Part shown: positions 16,571 to 24,941 of the stretch, piece after piece
How the letters are laid out: each line of letters begins with the position of its first letter
How positions within the stretch are numbered: position 1 is the stretch's first letter
From: Granulosicoccus sp964498925
Lineage (GTDB): Bacteria; Pseudomonadota; Gammaproteobacteria; Granulosicoccales; Granulosicoccaceae
Assembly: GCA_964498925.1 (NCBI GenBank)
Contig: CAZCKD010000007.1
Span: 1-38,324 of the forward strand
Length of the DNA stretch: 38,324 nucleotides
Reading direction: 5' to 3'
Notes under the pieces: generated by a model
The model's database searches: none
Seen by the model: only the letters and a program-made list of their open reading frames with translations
What the model was told of the DNA's origin: nothing
Position numbers and translations under genes: made by a program

Positions 16571-16695
16571 TATATGGAGGTGCGCTCCAGTCCATTCAGG
16601 AAAAAATACCCAAGGTTCTTATTAGTCTACCGTATCGTCGCGAGGCCTCGGATTCAGTACACTTGTAGGCTTCGACAATAGAGCTTGAATGAATC

Positions 16696-17637
16696 ATGAA
16701 CGACGCTGCCGCGCAGCCTGATGTAAATACCTTTCAGGGCATGATTGCCGTGTTGCAAAACTATTGGGCCGAGCAGGGATGTTTGATCCAGCAATCGTAC
16801 GATATGGAGATGGGGGCAGGTACCTTCCATCCCTCCACATTTTTGCGCGCTATCGGGCCTGAGCCTTGGTTTGCCTGCCACACCCAGTCTTCGAGACGAC
16901 CCACGGATGGTCGTTACGGCGACAACCCGAACCGACTTCAGCACTACTATCAATTCCAGGTAGCTATGAAGCCCTCGCCTGAGGGCATGCAAGACTTGTA
17001 TTTAGGCTCCCTGGAGGCTTTGGGTTTTAATACCTTAGAGCACGACATTCGATTTGTTGAGGACAACTGGGAGTCTCCGACATTAGGAGCGTGGGGTCTG
17101 GGTTGGGAGGTCTGGCTTAATGGCATGGAAGTCACGCAATACACCTACTTCCAGCAATGTGGTGGCATTAGTTGTAAACCTGTCTTGGGTGAGTTGGCTT
17201 ATGGCATTGAGCGCCTGGCAATGTATATCCAAGGGGTCGAAAGCGTTTATGACTTAGTCTGGGGTCACACGGCAGAAGGCGTGGTCAGTTACGGCGATGT
17301 TTTTCATCAAAACGAAGTAGAACAATCTGCCTATAACTTCGAACACGCAGATGTCGATGCCTTGTTTCAACAGTTTGATCAATGCGAAAAAGACTGTGCT
17401 CGGTTGTGTGAGTTACAGCTTCCATTACCCGCTTACGAGCAGGTGCTTAGAGCATCACACTCGTTCAACTTGTTAGACGCAAGACACGCTATCTCTGTGA
17501 CAGAACGTCAGCGCTACATTTTAAAAGTTCGAACATTGTCTCGATTGGTTGCCGATGCTTGGTTGTCGAAAAGAGAAGCCTTGGGATTTCCGCTGTTGAA
17601 GTCGAACTCCACCACGGAGGCCGCAAACAATGTCTGA
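16696..17637 (+). CDS. glyQ: Glycine--tRNA ligase alpha subunit
   Basis: This is the catalytic subunit of the bacterial alpha2beta2 glycyl-tRNA synthetase. It has 313 residues, as expected, and opens with TFQGMIAVLQNYWAEQGCLIQQSYDMEMGAGTFHPSTFLR, the hallmark of GlyQ. The class II core follows: GPEPWFACHTQSSRRPTDGRYGDNPNRLQHYYQFQV contains motif 2, and PVLGELAYGIERLAMYIQGV contains motif 3. The 3' end overlaps glyS by 8 bp, so subunit synthesis is coupled. The gene heads the run glyQ-glyS-gmhB-plsC, an order also seen in Pseudomonas. The ATG at 16696 matches the usual family start region. Confidence 0.97.
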   Translation: MNDAAAQPDVNTFQGMIAVLQNYWAEQGCLIQQSYDMEMGAGTFHPSTFLRAIGPEPWFACHTQSSRRPTDGRYGDNPNRLQHYYQFQVAMKPSPEGMQDLYLGSLEALGFNTLEHDIRFVEDNWESPTLGAWGLGWEVWLNGMEVTQYTYFQQCGGISCKPVLGELAYGIERLAMYIQGVESVYDLVWGHTAEGVVSYGDVFHQNEVEQSAYNFEHADVDALFQQFDQCEKDCARLCELQLPLPAYEQVLRASHSFNLLDARHAISVTERQRYILKVRTLSRLVADAWLSKREALGFPLLKSNSTTEAANNV

Positions 17638-19726
17638 TCTACTGATTGAAATTGGCGTAGAAGAATTACCGGCCGGTTCTGTTGTAACGCTTGCAGAACA
17701 TTTGGCTGCGTCTCTGTTTACGGTGCTCAAACAAAGTGATTTGACATCCGAACCTCCAGAGATTTTCGCCACGCCTAGAAGAATTGCCGCCCGTTTCAAA
17801 CAAGTCGGCGACCGACAGGCCGATACGATTGTTGAAAAGAAAGGGCCTGCAAAAAAAGCAGCGTTTAAAGATGGTGAGCCCACTAAAGCGCTAGAGGGCT
17901 TCATGCGCTCAGCCGGTGTCACAGTCGATCAGCTTTCCACCATCGATACACCTAAAGGCGAATGGGTTGTTGTCAGTCAAACGCAAAAAGGGAAGTCGCT
18001 TGAAGAACTCCTTGCTGATGCCTTGCCTGCAGCAATTAAAACCATGCCCATGCCGCGCCGCATGCGTTGGGGTGCTGAGTCGCATGAGTTCCTTAGGCCG
18101 GTTGTCTGGTTGCTTGCCTTGCACGGGTCGAAGGTTCTTCCTTTAGATGTTCTAGGTCTGACCGCTTCTAATACAAGTATGGGGCATCGCTTTCATGCGC
18201 CCGAGCCTCAGCTAGTCGATCAACCATCAAACTACGAAGCCATTCTAGAATCTGCTTTTGTCATGGCAGACCCGGCTGAAAGACGTGCACATATCGTGAA
18301 ATCTGTACAAGCAGAGGCGATGCGATTGGGCGGTACGCCTGTTATGGACGAGGAACTTGTTGATGAAGTTAATGCTCTGGTCGAATGGCCTGTCGCTTTG
18401 GCAGGTCGCTTTGATGAGGAATTCCTTGAAATTCCCAAGGAAGCATTAATTCAAACGATGCAAGAGAATCAGCGCTATTTTGCGTTGCTAGATGCGAAGG
18501 GTGACCTTATGCCCGCGTTTATTACGATTGCCAATATTGAATCAGCCAATGTTGAGACGGTGGTGGATGGCAACGAGCGTGTCATTCGACCTCGGTTCGC
18601 AGACACAATGTTTTTCTGGAACCAGGACAAACAGAAAACATTGATGACTCATAACGATGAGCTATCTCGACTTCTGTTCCAGGAAAAATTAGGCAGTGTG
18701 GCGGATAAGGTTTCGAGGATGGAGTCTCTGGGTACTTGGCTTGCCGGTGAAATGGATGTGGACAAAGCCGATGTGTCTTTGGCAACGCGTCTTTGTAAGT
18801 GTGACTTAAATACCGAGATCGTCAAAGAGCTCGCCAAGATGCAAGGCATTTGTGGCAGGTACTACGCGCTTAGAGATGGACACTCCGAAGCTGTGTCTGA
18901 AGCAATGGAGCAACATTATTTTCCTAAGCAGGCTGGTGGTGAATTGCCCAATGGTTCTGTGTCGCAAATAGTTTCTCTATCAGATAAGACAGACACCCTT
19001 GTCGGTATCTTTGGTCTTGGAATGAAACCAACGGGTGCGAAAGACCCGTTTGCATTACGCCGTGCATCGTTAGGGATTGTTCGCATAATCATCGAGAAGC
19101 AATTGCCTCTTGATTTGCAGCAACTACTCGATGCCAGCCTTGATACTTACAAAGAAAAACTGGACGCGCCGGACAAGCAAGAGATGCTTACTTATATTGT
19201 TGAGCGCATGCGCGGTTATCTAGTTGATCAAGGTTTTGCACCAGATGCCATCGATGCGGTTCTGGCGAAAGATATTTATATGCCGCTGGACATTGTGGCC
19301 CGTTTGAAAGCGATGCAGCAATTTAGAACAACCGATGCAGCAGCTTCTTTAGCGGCCGCCAGTAAACGCATTGGAAACATTATCCGTAAGGTGGACACGG
19401 CGATACCCACTGCCGTTAATGACGGACTACTCAATGAAAGTGCTGAAAAGGCTCTGGCTGCACGCGTTAAAGAAGTCACTCCAGTCATCGAGAAGCACCT
19501 TAACGACAAAGACTATGGCTCAGCGATGAATCTGACAGCGACACTGCGGGATGATGTGGATGCATTTTTTGATAATGTCATGGTGATGGATCCAGATACT
19601 TCCTTACGTGACAATCGATTGGCCTTATTGACGCAGGTGAATTCACTCTGTTGCGGAACAGCGGAGCTCGCCTTGCTCAAGCCGTCTGAACTATCTGCAT
19701 CGAAGTCGGGAAATAGCAGCGCATGA
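17630..19726 (+). CDS. glyS: Glycine--tRNA ligase beta subunit
   Basis: GlyS binds tRNA(Gly) and forms the heterotetrameric synthetase with GlyQ. It has 698 residues, full length for the family. The start MSDLLIEIGVEELPAGSV is typical. Further markers are FATPRRIAARF, WGAESHEFLRPVVWLLALHG, RVIRPRFADTMFFWNQDK, LFQEKLGSVADKVSRM and ALRRASLGIVRIIIE, the last in the HD-like domain. The C-terminal region (about 570-690) is the DALR anticodon-binding helical bundle, ending NRLALLTQVNSLCCGTAELALL. It overlaps glyQ by 8 bp and gmhB by 4 bp. Confidence 0.97.
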   Translation: MSDLLIEIGVEELPAGSVVTLAEHLAASLFTVLKQSDLTSEPPEIFATPRRIAARFKQVGDRQADTIVEKKGPAKKAAFKDGEPTKALEGFMRSAGVTVDQLSTIDTPKGEWVVVSQTQKGKSLEELLADALPAAIKTMPMPRRMRWGAESHEFLRPVVWLLALHGSKVLPLDVLGLTASNTSMGHRFHAPEPQLVDQPSNYEAILESAFVMADPAERRAHIVKSVQAEAMRLGGTPVMDEELVDEVNALVEWPVALAGRFDEEFLEIPKEALIQTMQENQRYFALLDAKGDLMPAFITIANIESANVETVVDGNERVIRPRFADTMFFWNQDKQKTLMTHNDELSRLLFQEKLGSVADKVSRMESLGTWLAGEMDVDKADVSLATRLCKCDLNTEIVKELAKMQGICGRYYALRDGHSEAVSEAMEQHYFPKQAGGELPNGSVSQIVSLSDKTDTLVGIFGLGMKPTGAKDPFALRRASLGIVRIIIEKQLPLDLQQLLDASLDTYKEKLDAPDKQEMLTYIVERMRGYLVDQGFAPDAIDAVLAKDIYMPLDIVARLKAMQQFRTTDAAASLAAASKRIGNIIRKVDTAIPTAVNDGLLNESAEKALAARVKEVTPVIEKHLNDKDYGSAMNLTATLRDDVDAFFDNVMVMDPDTSLRDNRLALLTQVNSLCCGTAELALLKPSELSASKSGNSSA

Positions 19727-20274
19727 TCAAGTTGATCGTGCTCGATCGCGATGGTGTTATCAATGAAGACTTGGAACATCCGGTTGCTTCTCCGGATGAG
19801 TGGGTGCCTATTCCCGGAAGTCTTGAAGCGATAGCACGATTGCATCAGGCCGGTTGGCGGGTAGCTGTTGCTACTAATCAAAGCGGCATTGAGCGCGGTT
19901 TACTCGATTTAGAAACTCTACATTCCATACATCAACGCATGCACGAACTGGTTAACCAGGCAGGCGGAAAAATAGATGTTGTTGCGTTCTGTCCGCACAG
20001 TGAGTTGGAGCAGTGTTCATGTCGAAAACCTGCACCAGGCATGTTGTATACCATCTGCGAACGATTGGATATTGATCCAAGCAACATGATCGTTGTGGGT
20101 GACTCACTACGCGATATGCAAGCGGCTATGGTCACGGCAGCCGCACCGGTAATCGTACGTACCGGAAAAGGGCAGAGTACATTGGATAGTAATAAGGGGC
20201 TGGAACATATACCGGCTTACGATGATTTGGCAGCCTATGTAGATACACTACTGGCGCCATCAGAGGATGAATAG
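19723..20274 (+). CDS. gmhB: D-glycero-beta-D-manno-heptose 1,7-bisphosphate 7-phosphatase
   Basis: GmhB removes the 7-phosphate in ADP-heptose synthesis for the lipopolysaccharide inner core. It has 183 residues and a HAD fold. The nucleophile/acid pair D8 and D10 is in LDRDGVIN; VATNQSGIERG is motif II; VVGDSLRDMQAA is motif IV. The structural zinc site of this subfamily is visible as CPH...CSCRKP. It starts in the stop codon of glyS and is followed after 3 bp by plsC, so the four genes form one operon. Confidence 0.93.
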   Translation: MIKLIVLDRDGVINEDLEHPVASPDEWVPIPGSLEAIARLHQAGWRVAVATNQSGIERGLLDLETLHSIHQRMHELVNQAGGKIDVVAFCPHSELEQCSCRKPAPGMLYTICERLDIDPSNMIVVGDSLRDMQAAMVTAAAPVIVRTGKGQSTLDSNKGLEHIPAYDDLAAYVDTLLAPSEDE

Positions 20275-20277
20275 CGA

Positions 20278-21015
20278 ATGTATCGCCTGTGGCTAACGTT
20301 TAGAAGTGCTGTTTTCTGGGTCTGGCAGATTCTGGTTACCGTGATATTGGGAGCCCCCGTCATTATCGGTGGTCTCATTTCCTTTGACTTTGGATACTCA
20401 TTGGCGGTTTTTTGGAATCGTCTCAATATCCTAGGATTAAAATATATCTGCGGTGTCACGTGGAAAGTGGAAGGTCTCGAAAACATCCCTGATAAACCCT
20501 GTGTCGTTTTATCTAAACACCAGTCAACATGGGATGCTTACTTTCTGCCTATGCTGTTCAATCCCGGTGTATACGTGGCAAAGCGTTCCCTAATCTGGAT
20601 TCCCATTTTCGGCTGGGCGCTTTATATCCTCAAGTTCATCTTGATCGATCGCAAAAGCGGCCGATCGGCTATTCAGCAGATGTGTGAACAAGCTGCTGAT
20701 CGCCTGTCCAAAGGACGTTGGGTCTTGGTATTTCCGGAAGGTACAAGACGTCCGGTGGGTGCTGAACCTGCCTACCGCATCGGTGGTGCAAAAATAGCCG
20801 AGAGCGTGCCGGCAGACGTATTGCCTGTGGCTGCCAACGCCGGTGAATTCTGGCCTCGTATGGGCTTTATTAAATGGCCAGGTGAAATCACTGTTTGCAT
20901 CGGCCCGGTCATTAAAACGGAAGGTAAACCTGCCGCCCAAATTATGCGTGAAACTGAAGACTGGATCGAAGGGCGTATGGCCGAGATCACTGTTTTGGAT
21001 CGATTTCCCTACTAG
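20278..21015 (+). CDS. plsC: 1-acyl-sn-glycerol-3-phosphate acyltransferase family protein (PlsC-like)
   Basis: This membrane acyltransferase makes phosphatidic acid or remodels lysophospholipids at the inner membrane. It has 245 residues. A hydrophobic N-terminus (about 10-45) carries one or two membrane helices. The catalytic HX4D box is H81-QSTW-D86, and the substrate-binding block FPEGTRRPVG follows with the conserved Glu-Gly-Thr-Arg. It ends the glyQS-gmhB operon. In Pseudomonas a similar acyltransferase lies in the same place, and several paralogues usually exist, so it may not be the sole housekeeping PlsC. Confidence 0.88.
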   Translation: MYRLWLTFRSAVFWVWQILVTVILGAPVIIGGLISFDFGYSLAVFWNRLNILGLKYICGVTWKVEGLENIPDKPCVVLSKHQSTWDAYFLPMLFNPGVYVAKRSLIWIPIFGWALYILKFILIDRKSGRSAIQQMCEQAADRLSKGRWVLVFPEGTRRPVGAEPAYRIGGAKIAESVPADVLPVAANAGEFWPRMGFIKWPGEITVCIGPVIKTEGKPAAQIMRETEDWIEGRMAEITVLDRFPY

Positions 21016-21062
21016 CCATTAACATCAGTACTTGAGCACGGATAAAATTTGATGCTCAGTGC

Positions 21063-21860
21063 TTAGTCCAAAATCTTTGAATCAAGCGCAAAAAGCTCAA
21101 TGGCGTTTTGCGTGGTCTGAGTAGCTACCTCCGTTGTACTTTCAGATCGAAGTTCGCTGATGGACTGCAAAATATCGACAAGATATGCGGGTTGATTCAA
21201 TTGACCATGATGAGCTGCGTCAGCTTGGTCCGGTGCATCGGTTTCCAGCAGTATGCCGTCCAAGGGAAGCGATTGAACCATTGCCCTGAGACGACTGGCT
21301 CGTGAGTAAGTCACCGCTCCCCCAAATCCAAGTCTGTAACCCAAATCGAGTAGCCGTTTGGCTTGCTGCTCGGAGCCGTTGTAACTGTGAACGACTCCTC
21401 TGAAATGACCCGAGGCCTTGATCATATTAATGACGTCTTCGACGGCTTTGCGCGCATGAATGATTATCGGTAGGTTGAATTCCCTCGCCATGGCCAGATG
21501 AGCTGCAAACAATTGTTGCTGCTTGAGTCGATCATCGTCATTAATGTCATAGTCCAGACCGCATTCACCAATGGCTATGGGACGTTCTTTACCGATCCAT
21601 GTGGCTAGATCATCAAGGTGTGAGGACAGATGTTCTTGTTGAAAACACGGATGTAATCCATAACAAGCAAAGAGGTCAGAGTGTGCTTCGCACAGGCTTT
21701 TAACTCTAGGCCAGTGTTGACGACTGATCGAAGGAACAATCTGCGCTTTGATATTGGCGGCTCTGGCATCTTCGAGCATCGAATCTCGATAAGAATCGAG
21801 TCGAGGGTCATCGGTGTGGATATGGCTGTCGATGAGAGGGGCTGAATGTGGTTGGCGCAT
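21063..21860 (-). CDS. TatD family metal-dependent hydrolase / DNase
   Basis: This is a TIM-barrel amidohydrolase-like phosphodiesterase of 265 residues. The metal ligands of TatD proteins are all present: HxH in LIDSHIHTDD, Glu in AIGECGLDYD, His in IIIHARKAVE, His in GVVHSYNG and Asp in ILLETDAP. TatD proteins act as 3'-5' exonucleases in DNA repair or as tRNA/D-aminoacyl-related hydrolases; which one applies is not decided here. The ATG at 21860 starts close to the first strand, as in homologues; an upstream TTG at 21902 would add 14 unlikely residues. The gene converges on plsC, and a weak inverted repeat (TGAGCA/TGCTCA) lies between them. Confidence 0.9.
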   Translation of the reverse strand: MRQPHSAPLIDSHIHTDDPRLDSYRDSMLEDARAANIKAQIVPSISRQHWPRVKSLCEAHSDLFACYGLHPCFQQEHLSSHLDDLATWIGKERPIAIGECGLDYDINDDDRLKQQQLFAAHLAMAREFNLPIIIHARKAVEDVINMIKASGHFRGVVHSYNGSEQQAKRLLDLGYRLGFGGAVTYSRASRLRAMVQSLPLDGILLETDAPDQADAAHHGQLNQPAYLVDILQSISELRSESTTEVATQTTQNAIELFALDSKILD

Positions 21861-21972
21861 TGTCAATCTGCGGACTGTTCCGAGTCGAGAAACGTGTAAC
21901 AATCTATCATGTTGATAGAAGCTTCATTATCCGAAAGGTTTCGGATACGAATTAATTGGTAGGAGAACAGCC

Positions 21973-22842
21973 ATGCGCTGGAGAAAAGGGCGTCGTAGTA
22001 GCAATATCGAAGATCGTCGCGGGCAAGGCCCTGGCCGTGCTCGACGTGCCGGCGGGACGGGGCTAAAGCTAGGCGGTGGCGCCGGTATCATCGTACTGCT
22101 CATTAGCATGTTTCTGGGTGTAGATTTATCCGGCCTAATGGGAACAGGCGGTGGACGGGCTACAGGCAATGTGCCACAGCTGCAAAACCAAAGCAGTGGG
22201 CAGGTACGCTCGAACGATGAGGCAACAGCATTTATTTCGACCATGCTGGCCTACAACGAAGACGTTTGGACGCAGTTATTTGCCAATGCCGGGCAGCAGT
22301 ATCAGCCTGCCAAACTTGTCATATTCGATGGTGGTGTTAATTCTGCCTGCGGATACACATCCTCTGCGGCTGGGCCGTTTTATTGTCCTGGCGATTATCA
22401 GATATACATCGACCTGAATTTCTTTAGAGAGCTTCAGAAAATGGGTGCAGGCGGAGACTTCGCGCAGGCCTATGTTCTAGCTCACGAAGTCGGGCATCAC
22501 ATTCAGAATCTGTTAGGCGTGTCCATGGCCGTGCAGAGAAAACAAAGAAGCGTTAGTAAAATCGAAGCTAATCAATTGTCTGTTCGTACCGAGCTTCAAG
22601 CAGATTGCTACGCTGGCGTCTGGGCGCACCACGCGCATAAAAATAATCAACTGCTGGAACCGGGCGATCTGGAAGAAGGTATGAATGCTGCTGCGAAAAT
22701 TGGAGACGACGCATTAATGAGTCGGGCTGGCGCACGCGTTCGTCCTGAAGCATTTACTCACGGGTCTTCCGAACAGCGGCAACAGTGGCTGTATCGTGGG
22801 CTTGAAACGGGTGATCCTTTACAATGCGACACTTTGTCCTAA
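21973..22842 (+). CDS. ypfJ: YpfJ-type neutral zinc metallopeptidase
   Basis: This is a membrane-anchored putative zinc metallopeptidase of 289 residues, family KPN_02809/YpfJ. The N-terminus RWRKGRRSSNIEDRRGQ is the family signature. A Gly-rich linker and one membrane helix follow (about 38-52, IIVLLISMFLGVDLSG), then the catalytic zinc motif HEVGHH at residue 171 and QADCYAGVWAHHA, which supplies the third ligand region. The C-terminal domain faces the periplasm by prediction. A good GGAG ribosome binding site sits before the ATG. The P-loop gene follows after 21 bp, so the two may be co-transcribed. The physiological substrate is not known to me. Confidence 0.9.
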   Translation: MRWRKGRRSSNIEDRRGQGPGRARRAGGTGLKLGGGAGIIVLLISMFLGVDLSGLMGTGGGRATGNVPQLQNQSSGQVRSNDEATAFISTMLAYNEDVWTQLFANAGQQYQPAKLVIFDGGVNSACGYTSSAAGPFYCPGDYQIYIDLNFFRELQKMGAGGDFAQAYVLAHEVGHHIQNLLGVSMAVQRKQRSVSKIEANQLSVRTELQADCYAGVWAHHAHKNNQLLEPGDLEEGMNAAAKIGDDALMSRAGARVRPEAFTHGSSEQRQQWLYRGLETGDPLQCDTLS

Positions 22843-22863
22843 CGAAGGTAGGTTGTTTATCCC

Positions 22864-23697
22864 ATGCGAATGGATCGAGAAGAATTTTTAGCGTGGCCGC
22901 GTAAGCGAGTAACCCTGTTGGGCATGTCGGGCGTCGGTAAGACTCGACTAGCCAATATGTTGCGGGATGACGAGTGGTTTCACTATTCCGTTGATTACCG
23001 CATTGGTACTCGATACCTTGATGAGCCAATCCTGGATAACATCAAGACGCAGGCGATGCAGGTGCCTTTTTTAAGGGATCTGCTCCTCTCCGATTCCATC
23101 TACATCAGTAACAACATCACGGTTGATAACCTTGCGCCGTTGTCTACTTTCCTGGGTATGTTGGGCGATCCCGATAAAGGTGGTCTGGCCCTGTCCGAGT
23201 TCAAACGACGACAGCATTTACATTTGCTCGGCGAGATGGAAGCCATGCGCGACATTAGCTCATTCATTGAAAAAGCCAAAACGATATACGGCTACGATCA
23301 TTTCCTGAATGACGCCAGTGGCAGCTTCTGTGAGATCGACGATCAATCGCTGATCAAGTCGGTTGCGGATAACTCGCTCATGATTTACATAAAAACAAGC
23401 CCTGAAGATGAGGCTTTTCTTATTGAACGAGCTGCGCGTAATCCGAAGCCCTTGTATTATCGGGAATCGTTTCTCGATGCACAATTGGAAGACTACTATA
23501 AAGAAAGCGGTCTGCAGTTCACCGCTCAAGTGGATCCTTCTGAGTTTGTCCGTTGGGTATTTCCGCGTTTGTTTAAAGCACGTTTACCTCGCTACGAAGC
23601 TATTGCCGAAACGTATGGTTACACTATTTCTGCAAGAGATGCCTTCGAGGTTCAGAATGCCGATGAATTCCTACAATTAATCGGTGATGCGCTCTAA
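22864..23697 (+). CDS. P-loop NTPase of unknown function
   Basis: This cytoplasmic protein of 277 residues has a clear Walker A motif, GMSGVGKT (20-27), near the N-terminus, in a kinase-like arrangement (RVTLLGMSGVGKTRLANML, then YSVDYRIGTRYL). The central part is helical, with LNDASGSFCEI resembling a Walker B-like or substrate strand, and SLMIYIKTSPED could be the following beta strand. The second half has Asp/Glu-rich helices and YYRESFLDAQLEDYY. There is no signal peptide or membrane span. AAGGTAGG precedes the ATG. It sits between the ypfJ-type gene and metA (73 bp downstream). I recognise it as a conserved proteobacterial ATPase or small-molecule kinase-like protein without a known substrate. 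Confidence 0.75.
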   Translation: MRMDREEFLAWPRKRVTLLGMSGVGKTRLANMLRDDEWFHYSVDYRIGTRYLDEPILDNIKTQAMQVPFLRDLLLSDSIYISNNITVDNLAPLSTFLGMLGDPDKGGLALSEFKRRQHLHLLGEMEAMRDISSFIEKAKTIYGYDHFLNDASGSFCEIDDQSLIKSVADNSLMIYIKTSPEDEAFLIERAARNPKPLYYRESFLDAQLEDYYKESGLQFTAQVDPSEFVRWVFPRLFKARLPRYEAIAETYGYTISARDAFEVQNADEFLQLIGDAL

Positions 23698-23770
23698 ACT
23701 GAGCGCAACTTCACTTAGTCCCTTGTAATTCTGCCGCTATCGCAGCAGTTCCTTATTCCGAGATTGTCTG

Positions 23771-24862
23771 ATGCCATTAGTTGCTCACAATGCTCTCCCC
23801 AGCTTCGAACGGCTTCGAGGCGAGGGATATCGTATTCTTTCTCCTGCCAGAGCGCAGGAGCAGGATATTCGTGCGTTGCATATCGGTCTACTGAATATGA
23901 TGCCAGATGCTGCTATGGCAGCCACTGAGCGGCAGTTTTTCAGATTGGTTGGATCGAGTAATCCTATCTCGCAATTTTATATTCATCCGTTCACTCTCGA
24001 TGAAATTCCCAGAGGTCAGGCTGCGCAGCAACATATAGATCAATACTATGAGCCGCTTTCCGAGATCAAGAAAATGGGCCTGGATGCGCTGATTATTTCA
24101 GGTGCGAACGTGACTCGTCCAAATCTGAATGAGGAAATATTCTGGGAACCTTTATGCGCCGTTATTGATTGGGCCGATGCCAACGTTGCTTCTACATTGT
24201 GTTCCTGTCTCGCAACCCATGCAGTGCTACTGGCCCGACACGATATCCGACGTCGTGGCCTCGAAAAAAAGCGGTGGGGAGTGTTTGATCACAATGTGGT
24301 TAAAAAAGATCATCCCTTAGTGCGTGATATTAATACCCAGGTGGTTGTTCCACATTCCCGTTTCAATGAGGTTACCGAGCAGCAGTTAACTGATGCCGGG
24401 TTACATGTTCTTATTACTGGCCCCGAACCAGGCGTGCAACTGGCGGTGAGTGCTGATGGTTTTCGTACCGTGTTTTTTCAAGGCCATCCGGAATACGACA
24501 GTATCAGTTTGATGAAGGAGTACAAGCGGGATGTCGGCGAGTTTATTCATGGTCGCCGTGATGCCTATCCTCCCATCCCAGCGCATTATTTCGATCGACA
24601 CACCAAAGCGTTGCTTGATGAATACCGACAACGTGTCTTAGACGCGCTCGAAAGTAACATGCAGGCGCCTGAATTCCCCGAAACCCTGATCACTCACAGG
24701 CTACCGAATACGTGGCACGACAGTGCTGAAGCGCTAGTAGGTAACTGGATTGGATTGGTTTACCAAATAACCCACAAACAACGAACCAGTCAGTTCATGG
24801 ATGGCGTTGATAGGGACGATCCGCTGGGTTGGTTATCCGGAGATGTGTCCCGCCTCACGTAA
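23771..24862 (+). CDS. metA: Homoserine O-acyltransferase, MetA family
   Basis: This enzyme acylates homoserine (succinyl- or acetyl-CoA as donor), the first committed step of methionine synthesis. It has 363 residues, longer than the roughly 309 of E. coli MetA. The glutamine-amidotransferase-like fold shows IGLLNMMPDAAMAATERQF near the start, the nucleophile C146 in LCSCLATHA, and the catalytic His/Glu in FFQGHPEYD. The specificity loop reads LIISGANVTRPNLNEEIFW rather than the TGAP seen in E. coli MetA, so succinyl- versus acetyl-CoA preference should not be assumed. About 50 extra C-terminal residues include NTWHDSAEALVGNWIGLVYQ. A hairpin with a T-run follows the stop codon. Confidence 0.9.
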   Translation: MPLVAHNALPSFERLRGEGYRILSPARAQEQDIRALHIGLLNMMPDAAMAATERQFFRLVGSSNPISQFYIHPFTLDEIPRGQAAQQHIDQYYEPLSEIKKMGLDALIISGANVTRPNLNEEIFWEPLCAVIDWADANVASTLCSCLATHAVLLARHDIRRRGLEKKRWGVFDHNVVKKDHPLVRDINTQVVVPHSRFNEVTEQQLTDAGLHVLITGPEPGVQLAVSADGFRTVFFQGHPEYDSISLMKEYKRDVGEFIHGRRDAYPPIPAHYFDRHTKALLDEYRQRVLDALESNMQAPEFPETLITHRLPNTWHDSAEALVGNWIGLVYQITHKQRTSQFMDGVDRDDPLGWLSGDVSRLT

Positions 24863-24896
24863 TTGGCGCAGTGACTGCATACGAAACAGTATTACG

Positions 24897-24924
24897 CCGA
24901 CATAAAGAGTCGGAATTTTTGTTT
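24897..24924 (+). terminator. Rho-independent terminator after metA
   Basis: The stem is CCGAC (24897-24901) and GTCGG (24909-24913) around a 7-nt loop, followed by AATTTTTGTTT. It lies 34 bp after the metA stop and 17 bp before the next start codon, so the DUF3857 gene would need its own promoter or read-through. Confidence 0.6.
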
Positions 24925-24941
24925 CAGTTGCGGCTGTTTCC

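Larger units (their letters stand above)
16311..16695. other. Regulatory gap between nagA and glyQ
   Basis: No coding sequence is visible. The gap contains a 13-bp palindrome (TGGCTC-C-GAGCCA, 16443-16455), an AT-rich core (16470-16510), a TATAAT at 16533-16538, an NtrC-type box (16554-16570) and a short inverted repeat TGGAG-N5-CTCCA (16575-16589). Both flanking genes must be transcribed from here. No GG-N10-GC sigma-54 core was found on either strand by eye. Confidence 0.7.

Noticed and set aside
16571..16600. TGGAGGTGCGCTCCA as a sigma-54 promoter or terminator near glyQ
   Set aside because: The GG and GC are not 10 bp apart and no T-run follows the short inverted repeat, so it fits neither.
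21927..22244. A 105-codon Pro-rich open frame on the minus strand
   Set aside because: It is antisense to the Gly/Arg-rich start of the ypfJ-type gene; its composition is explained by that gene and it has no family signature.
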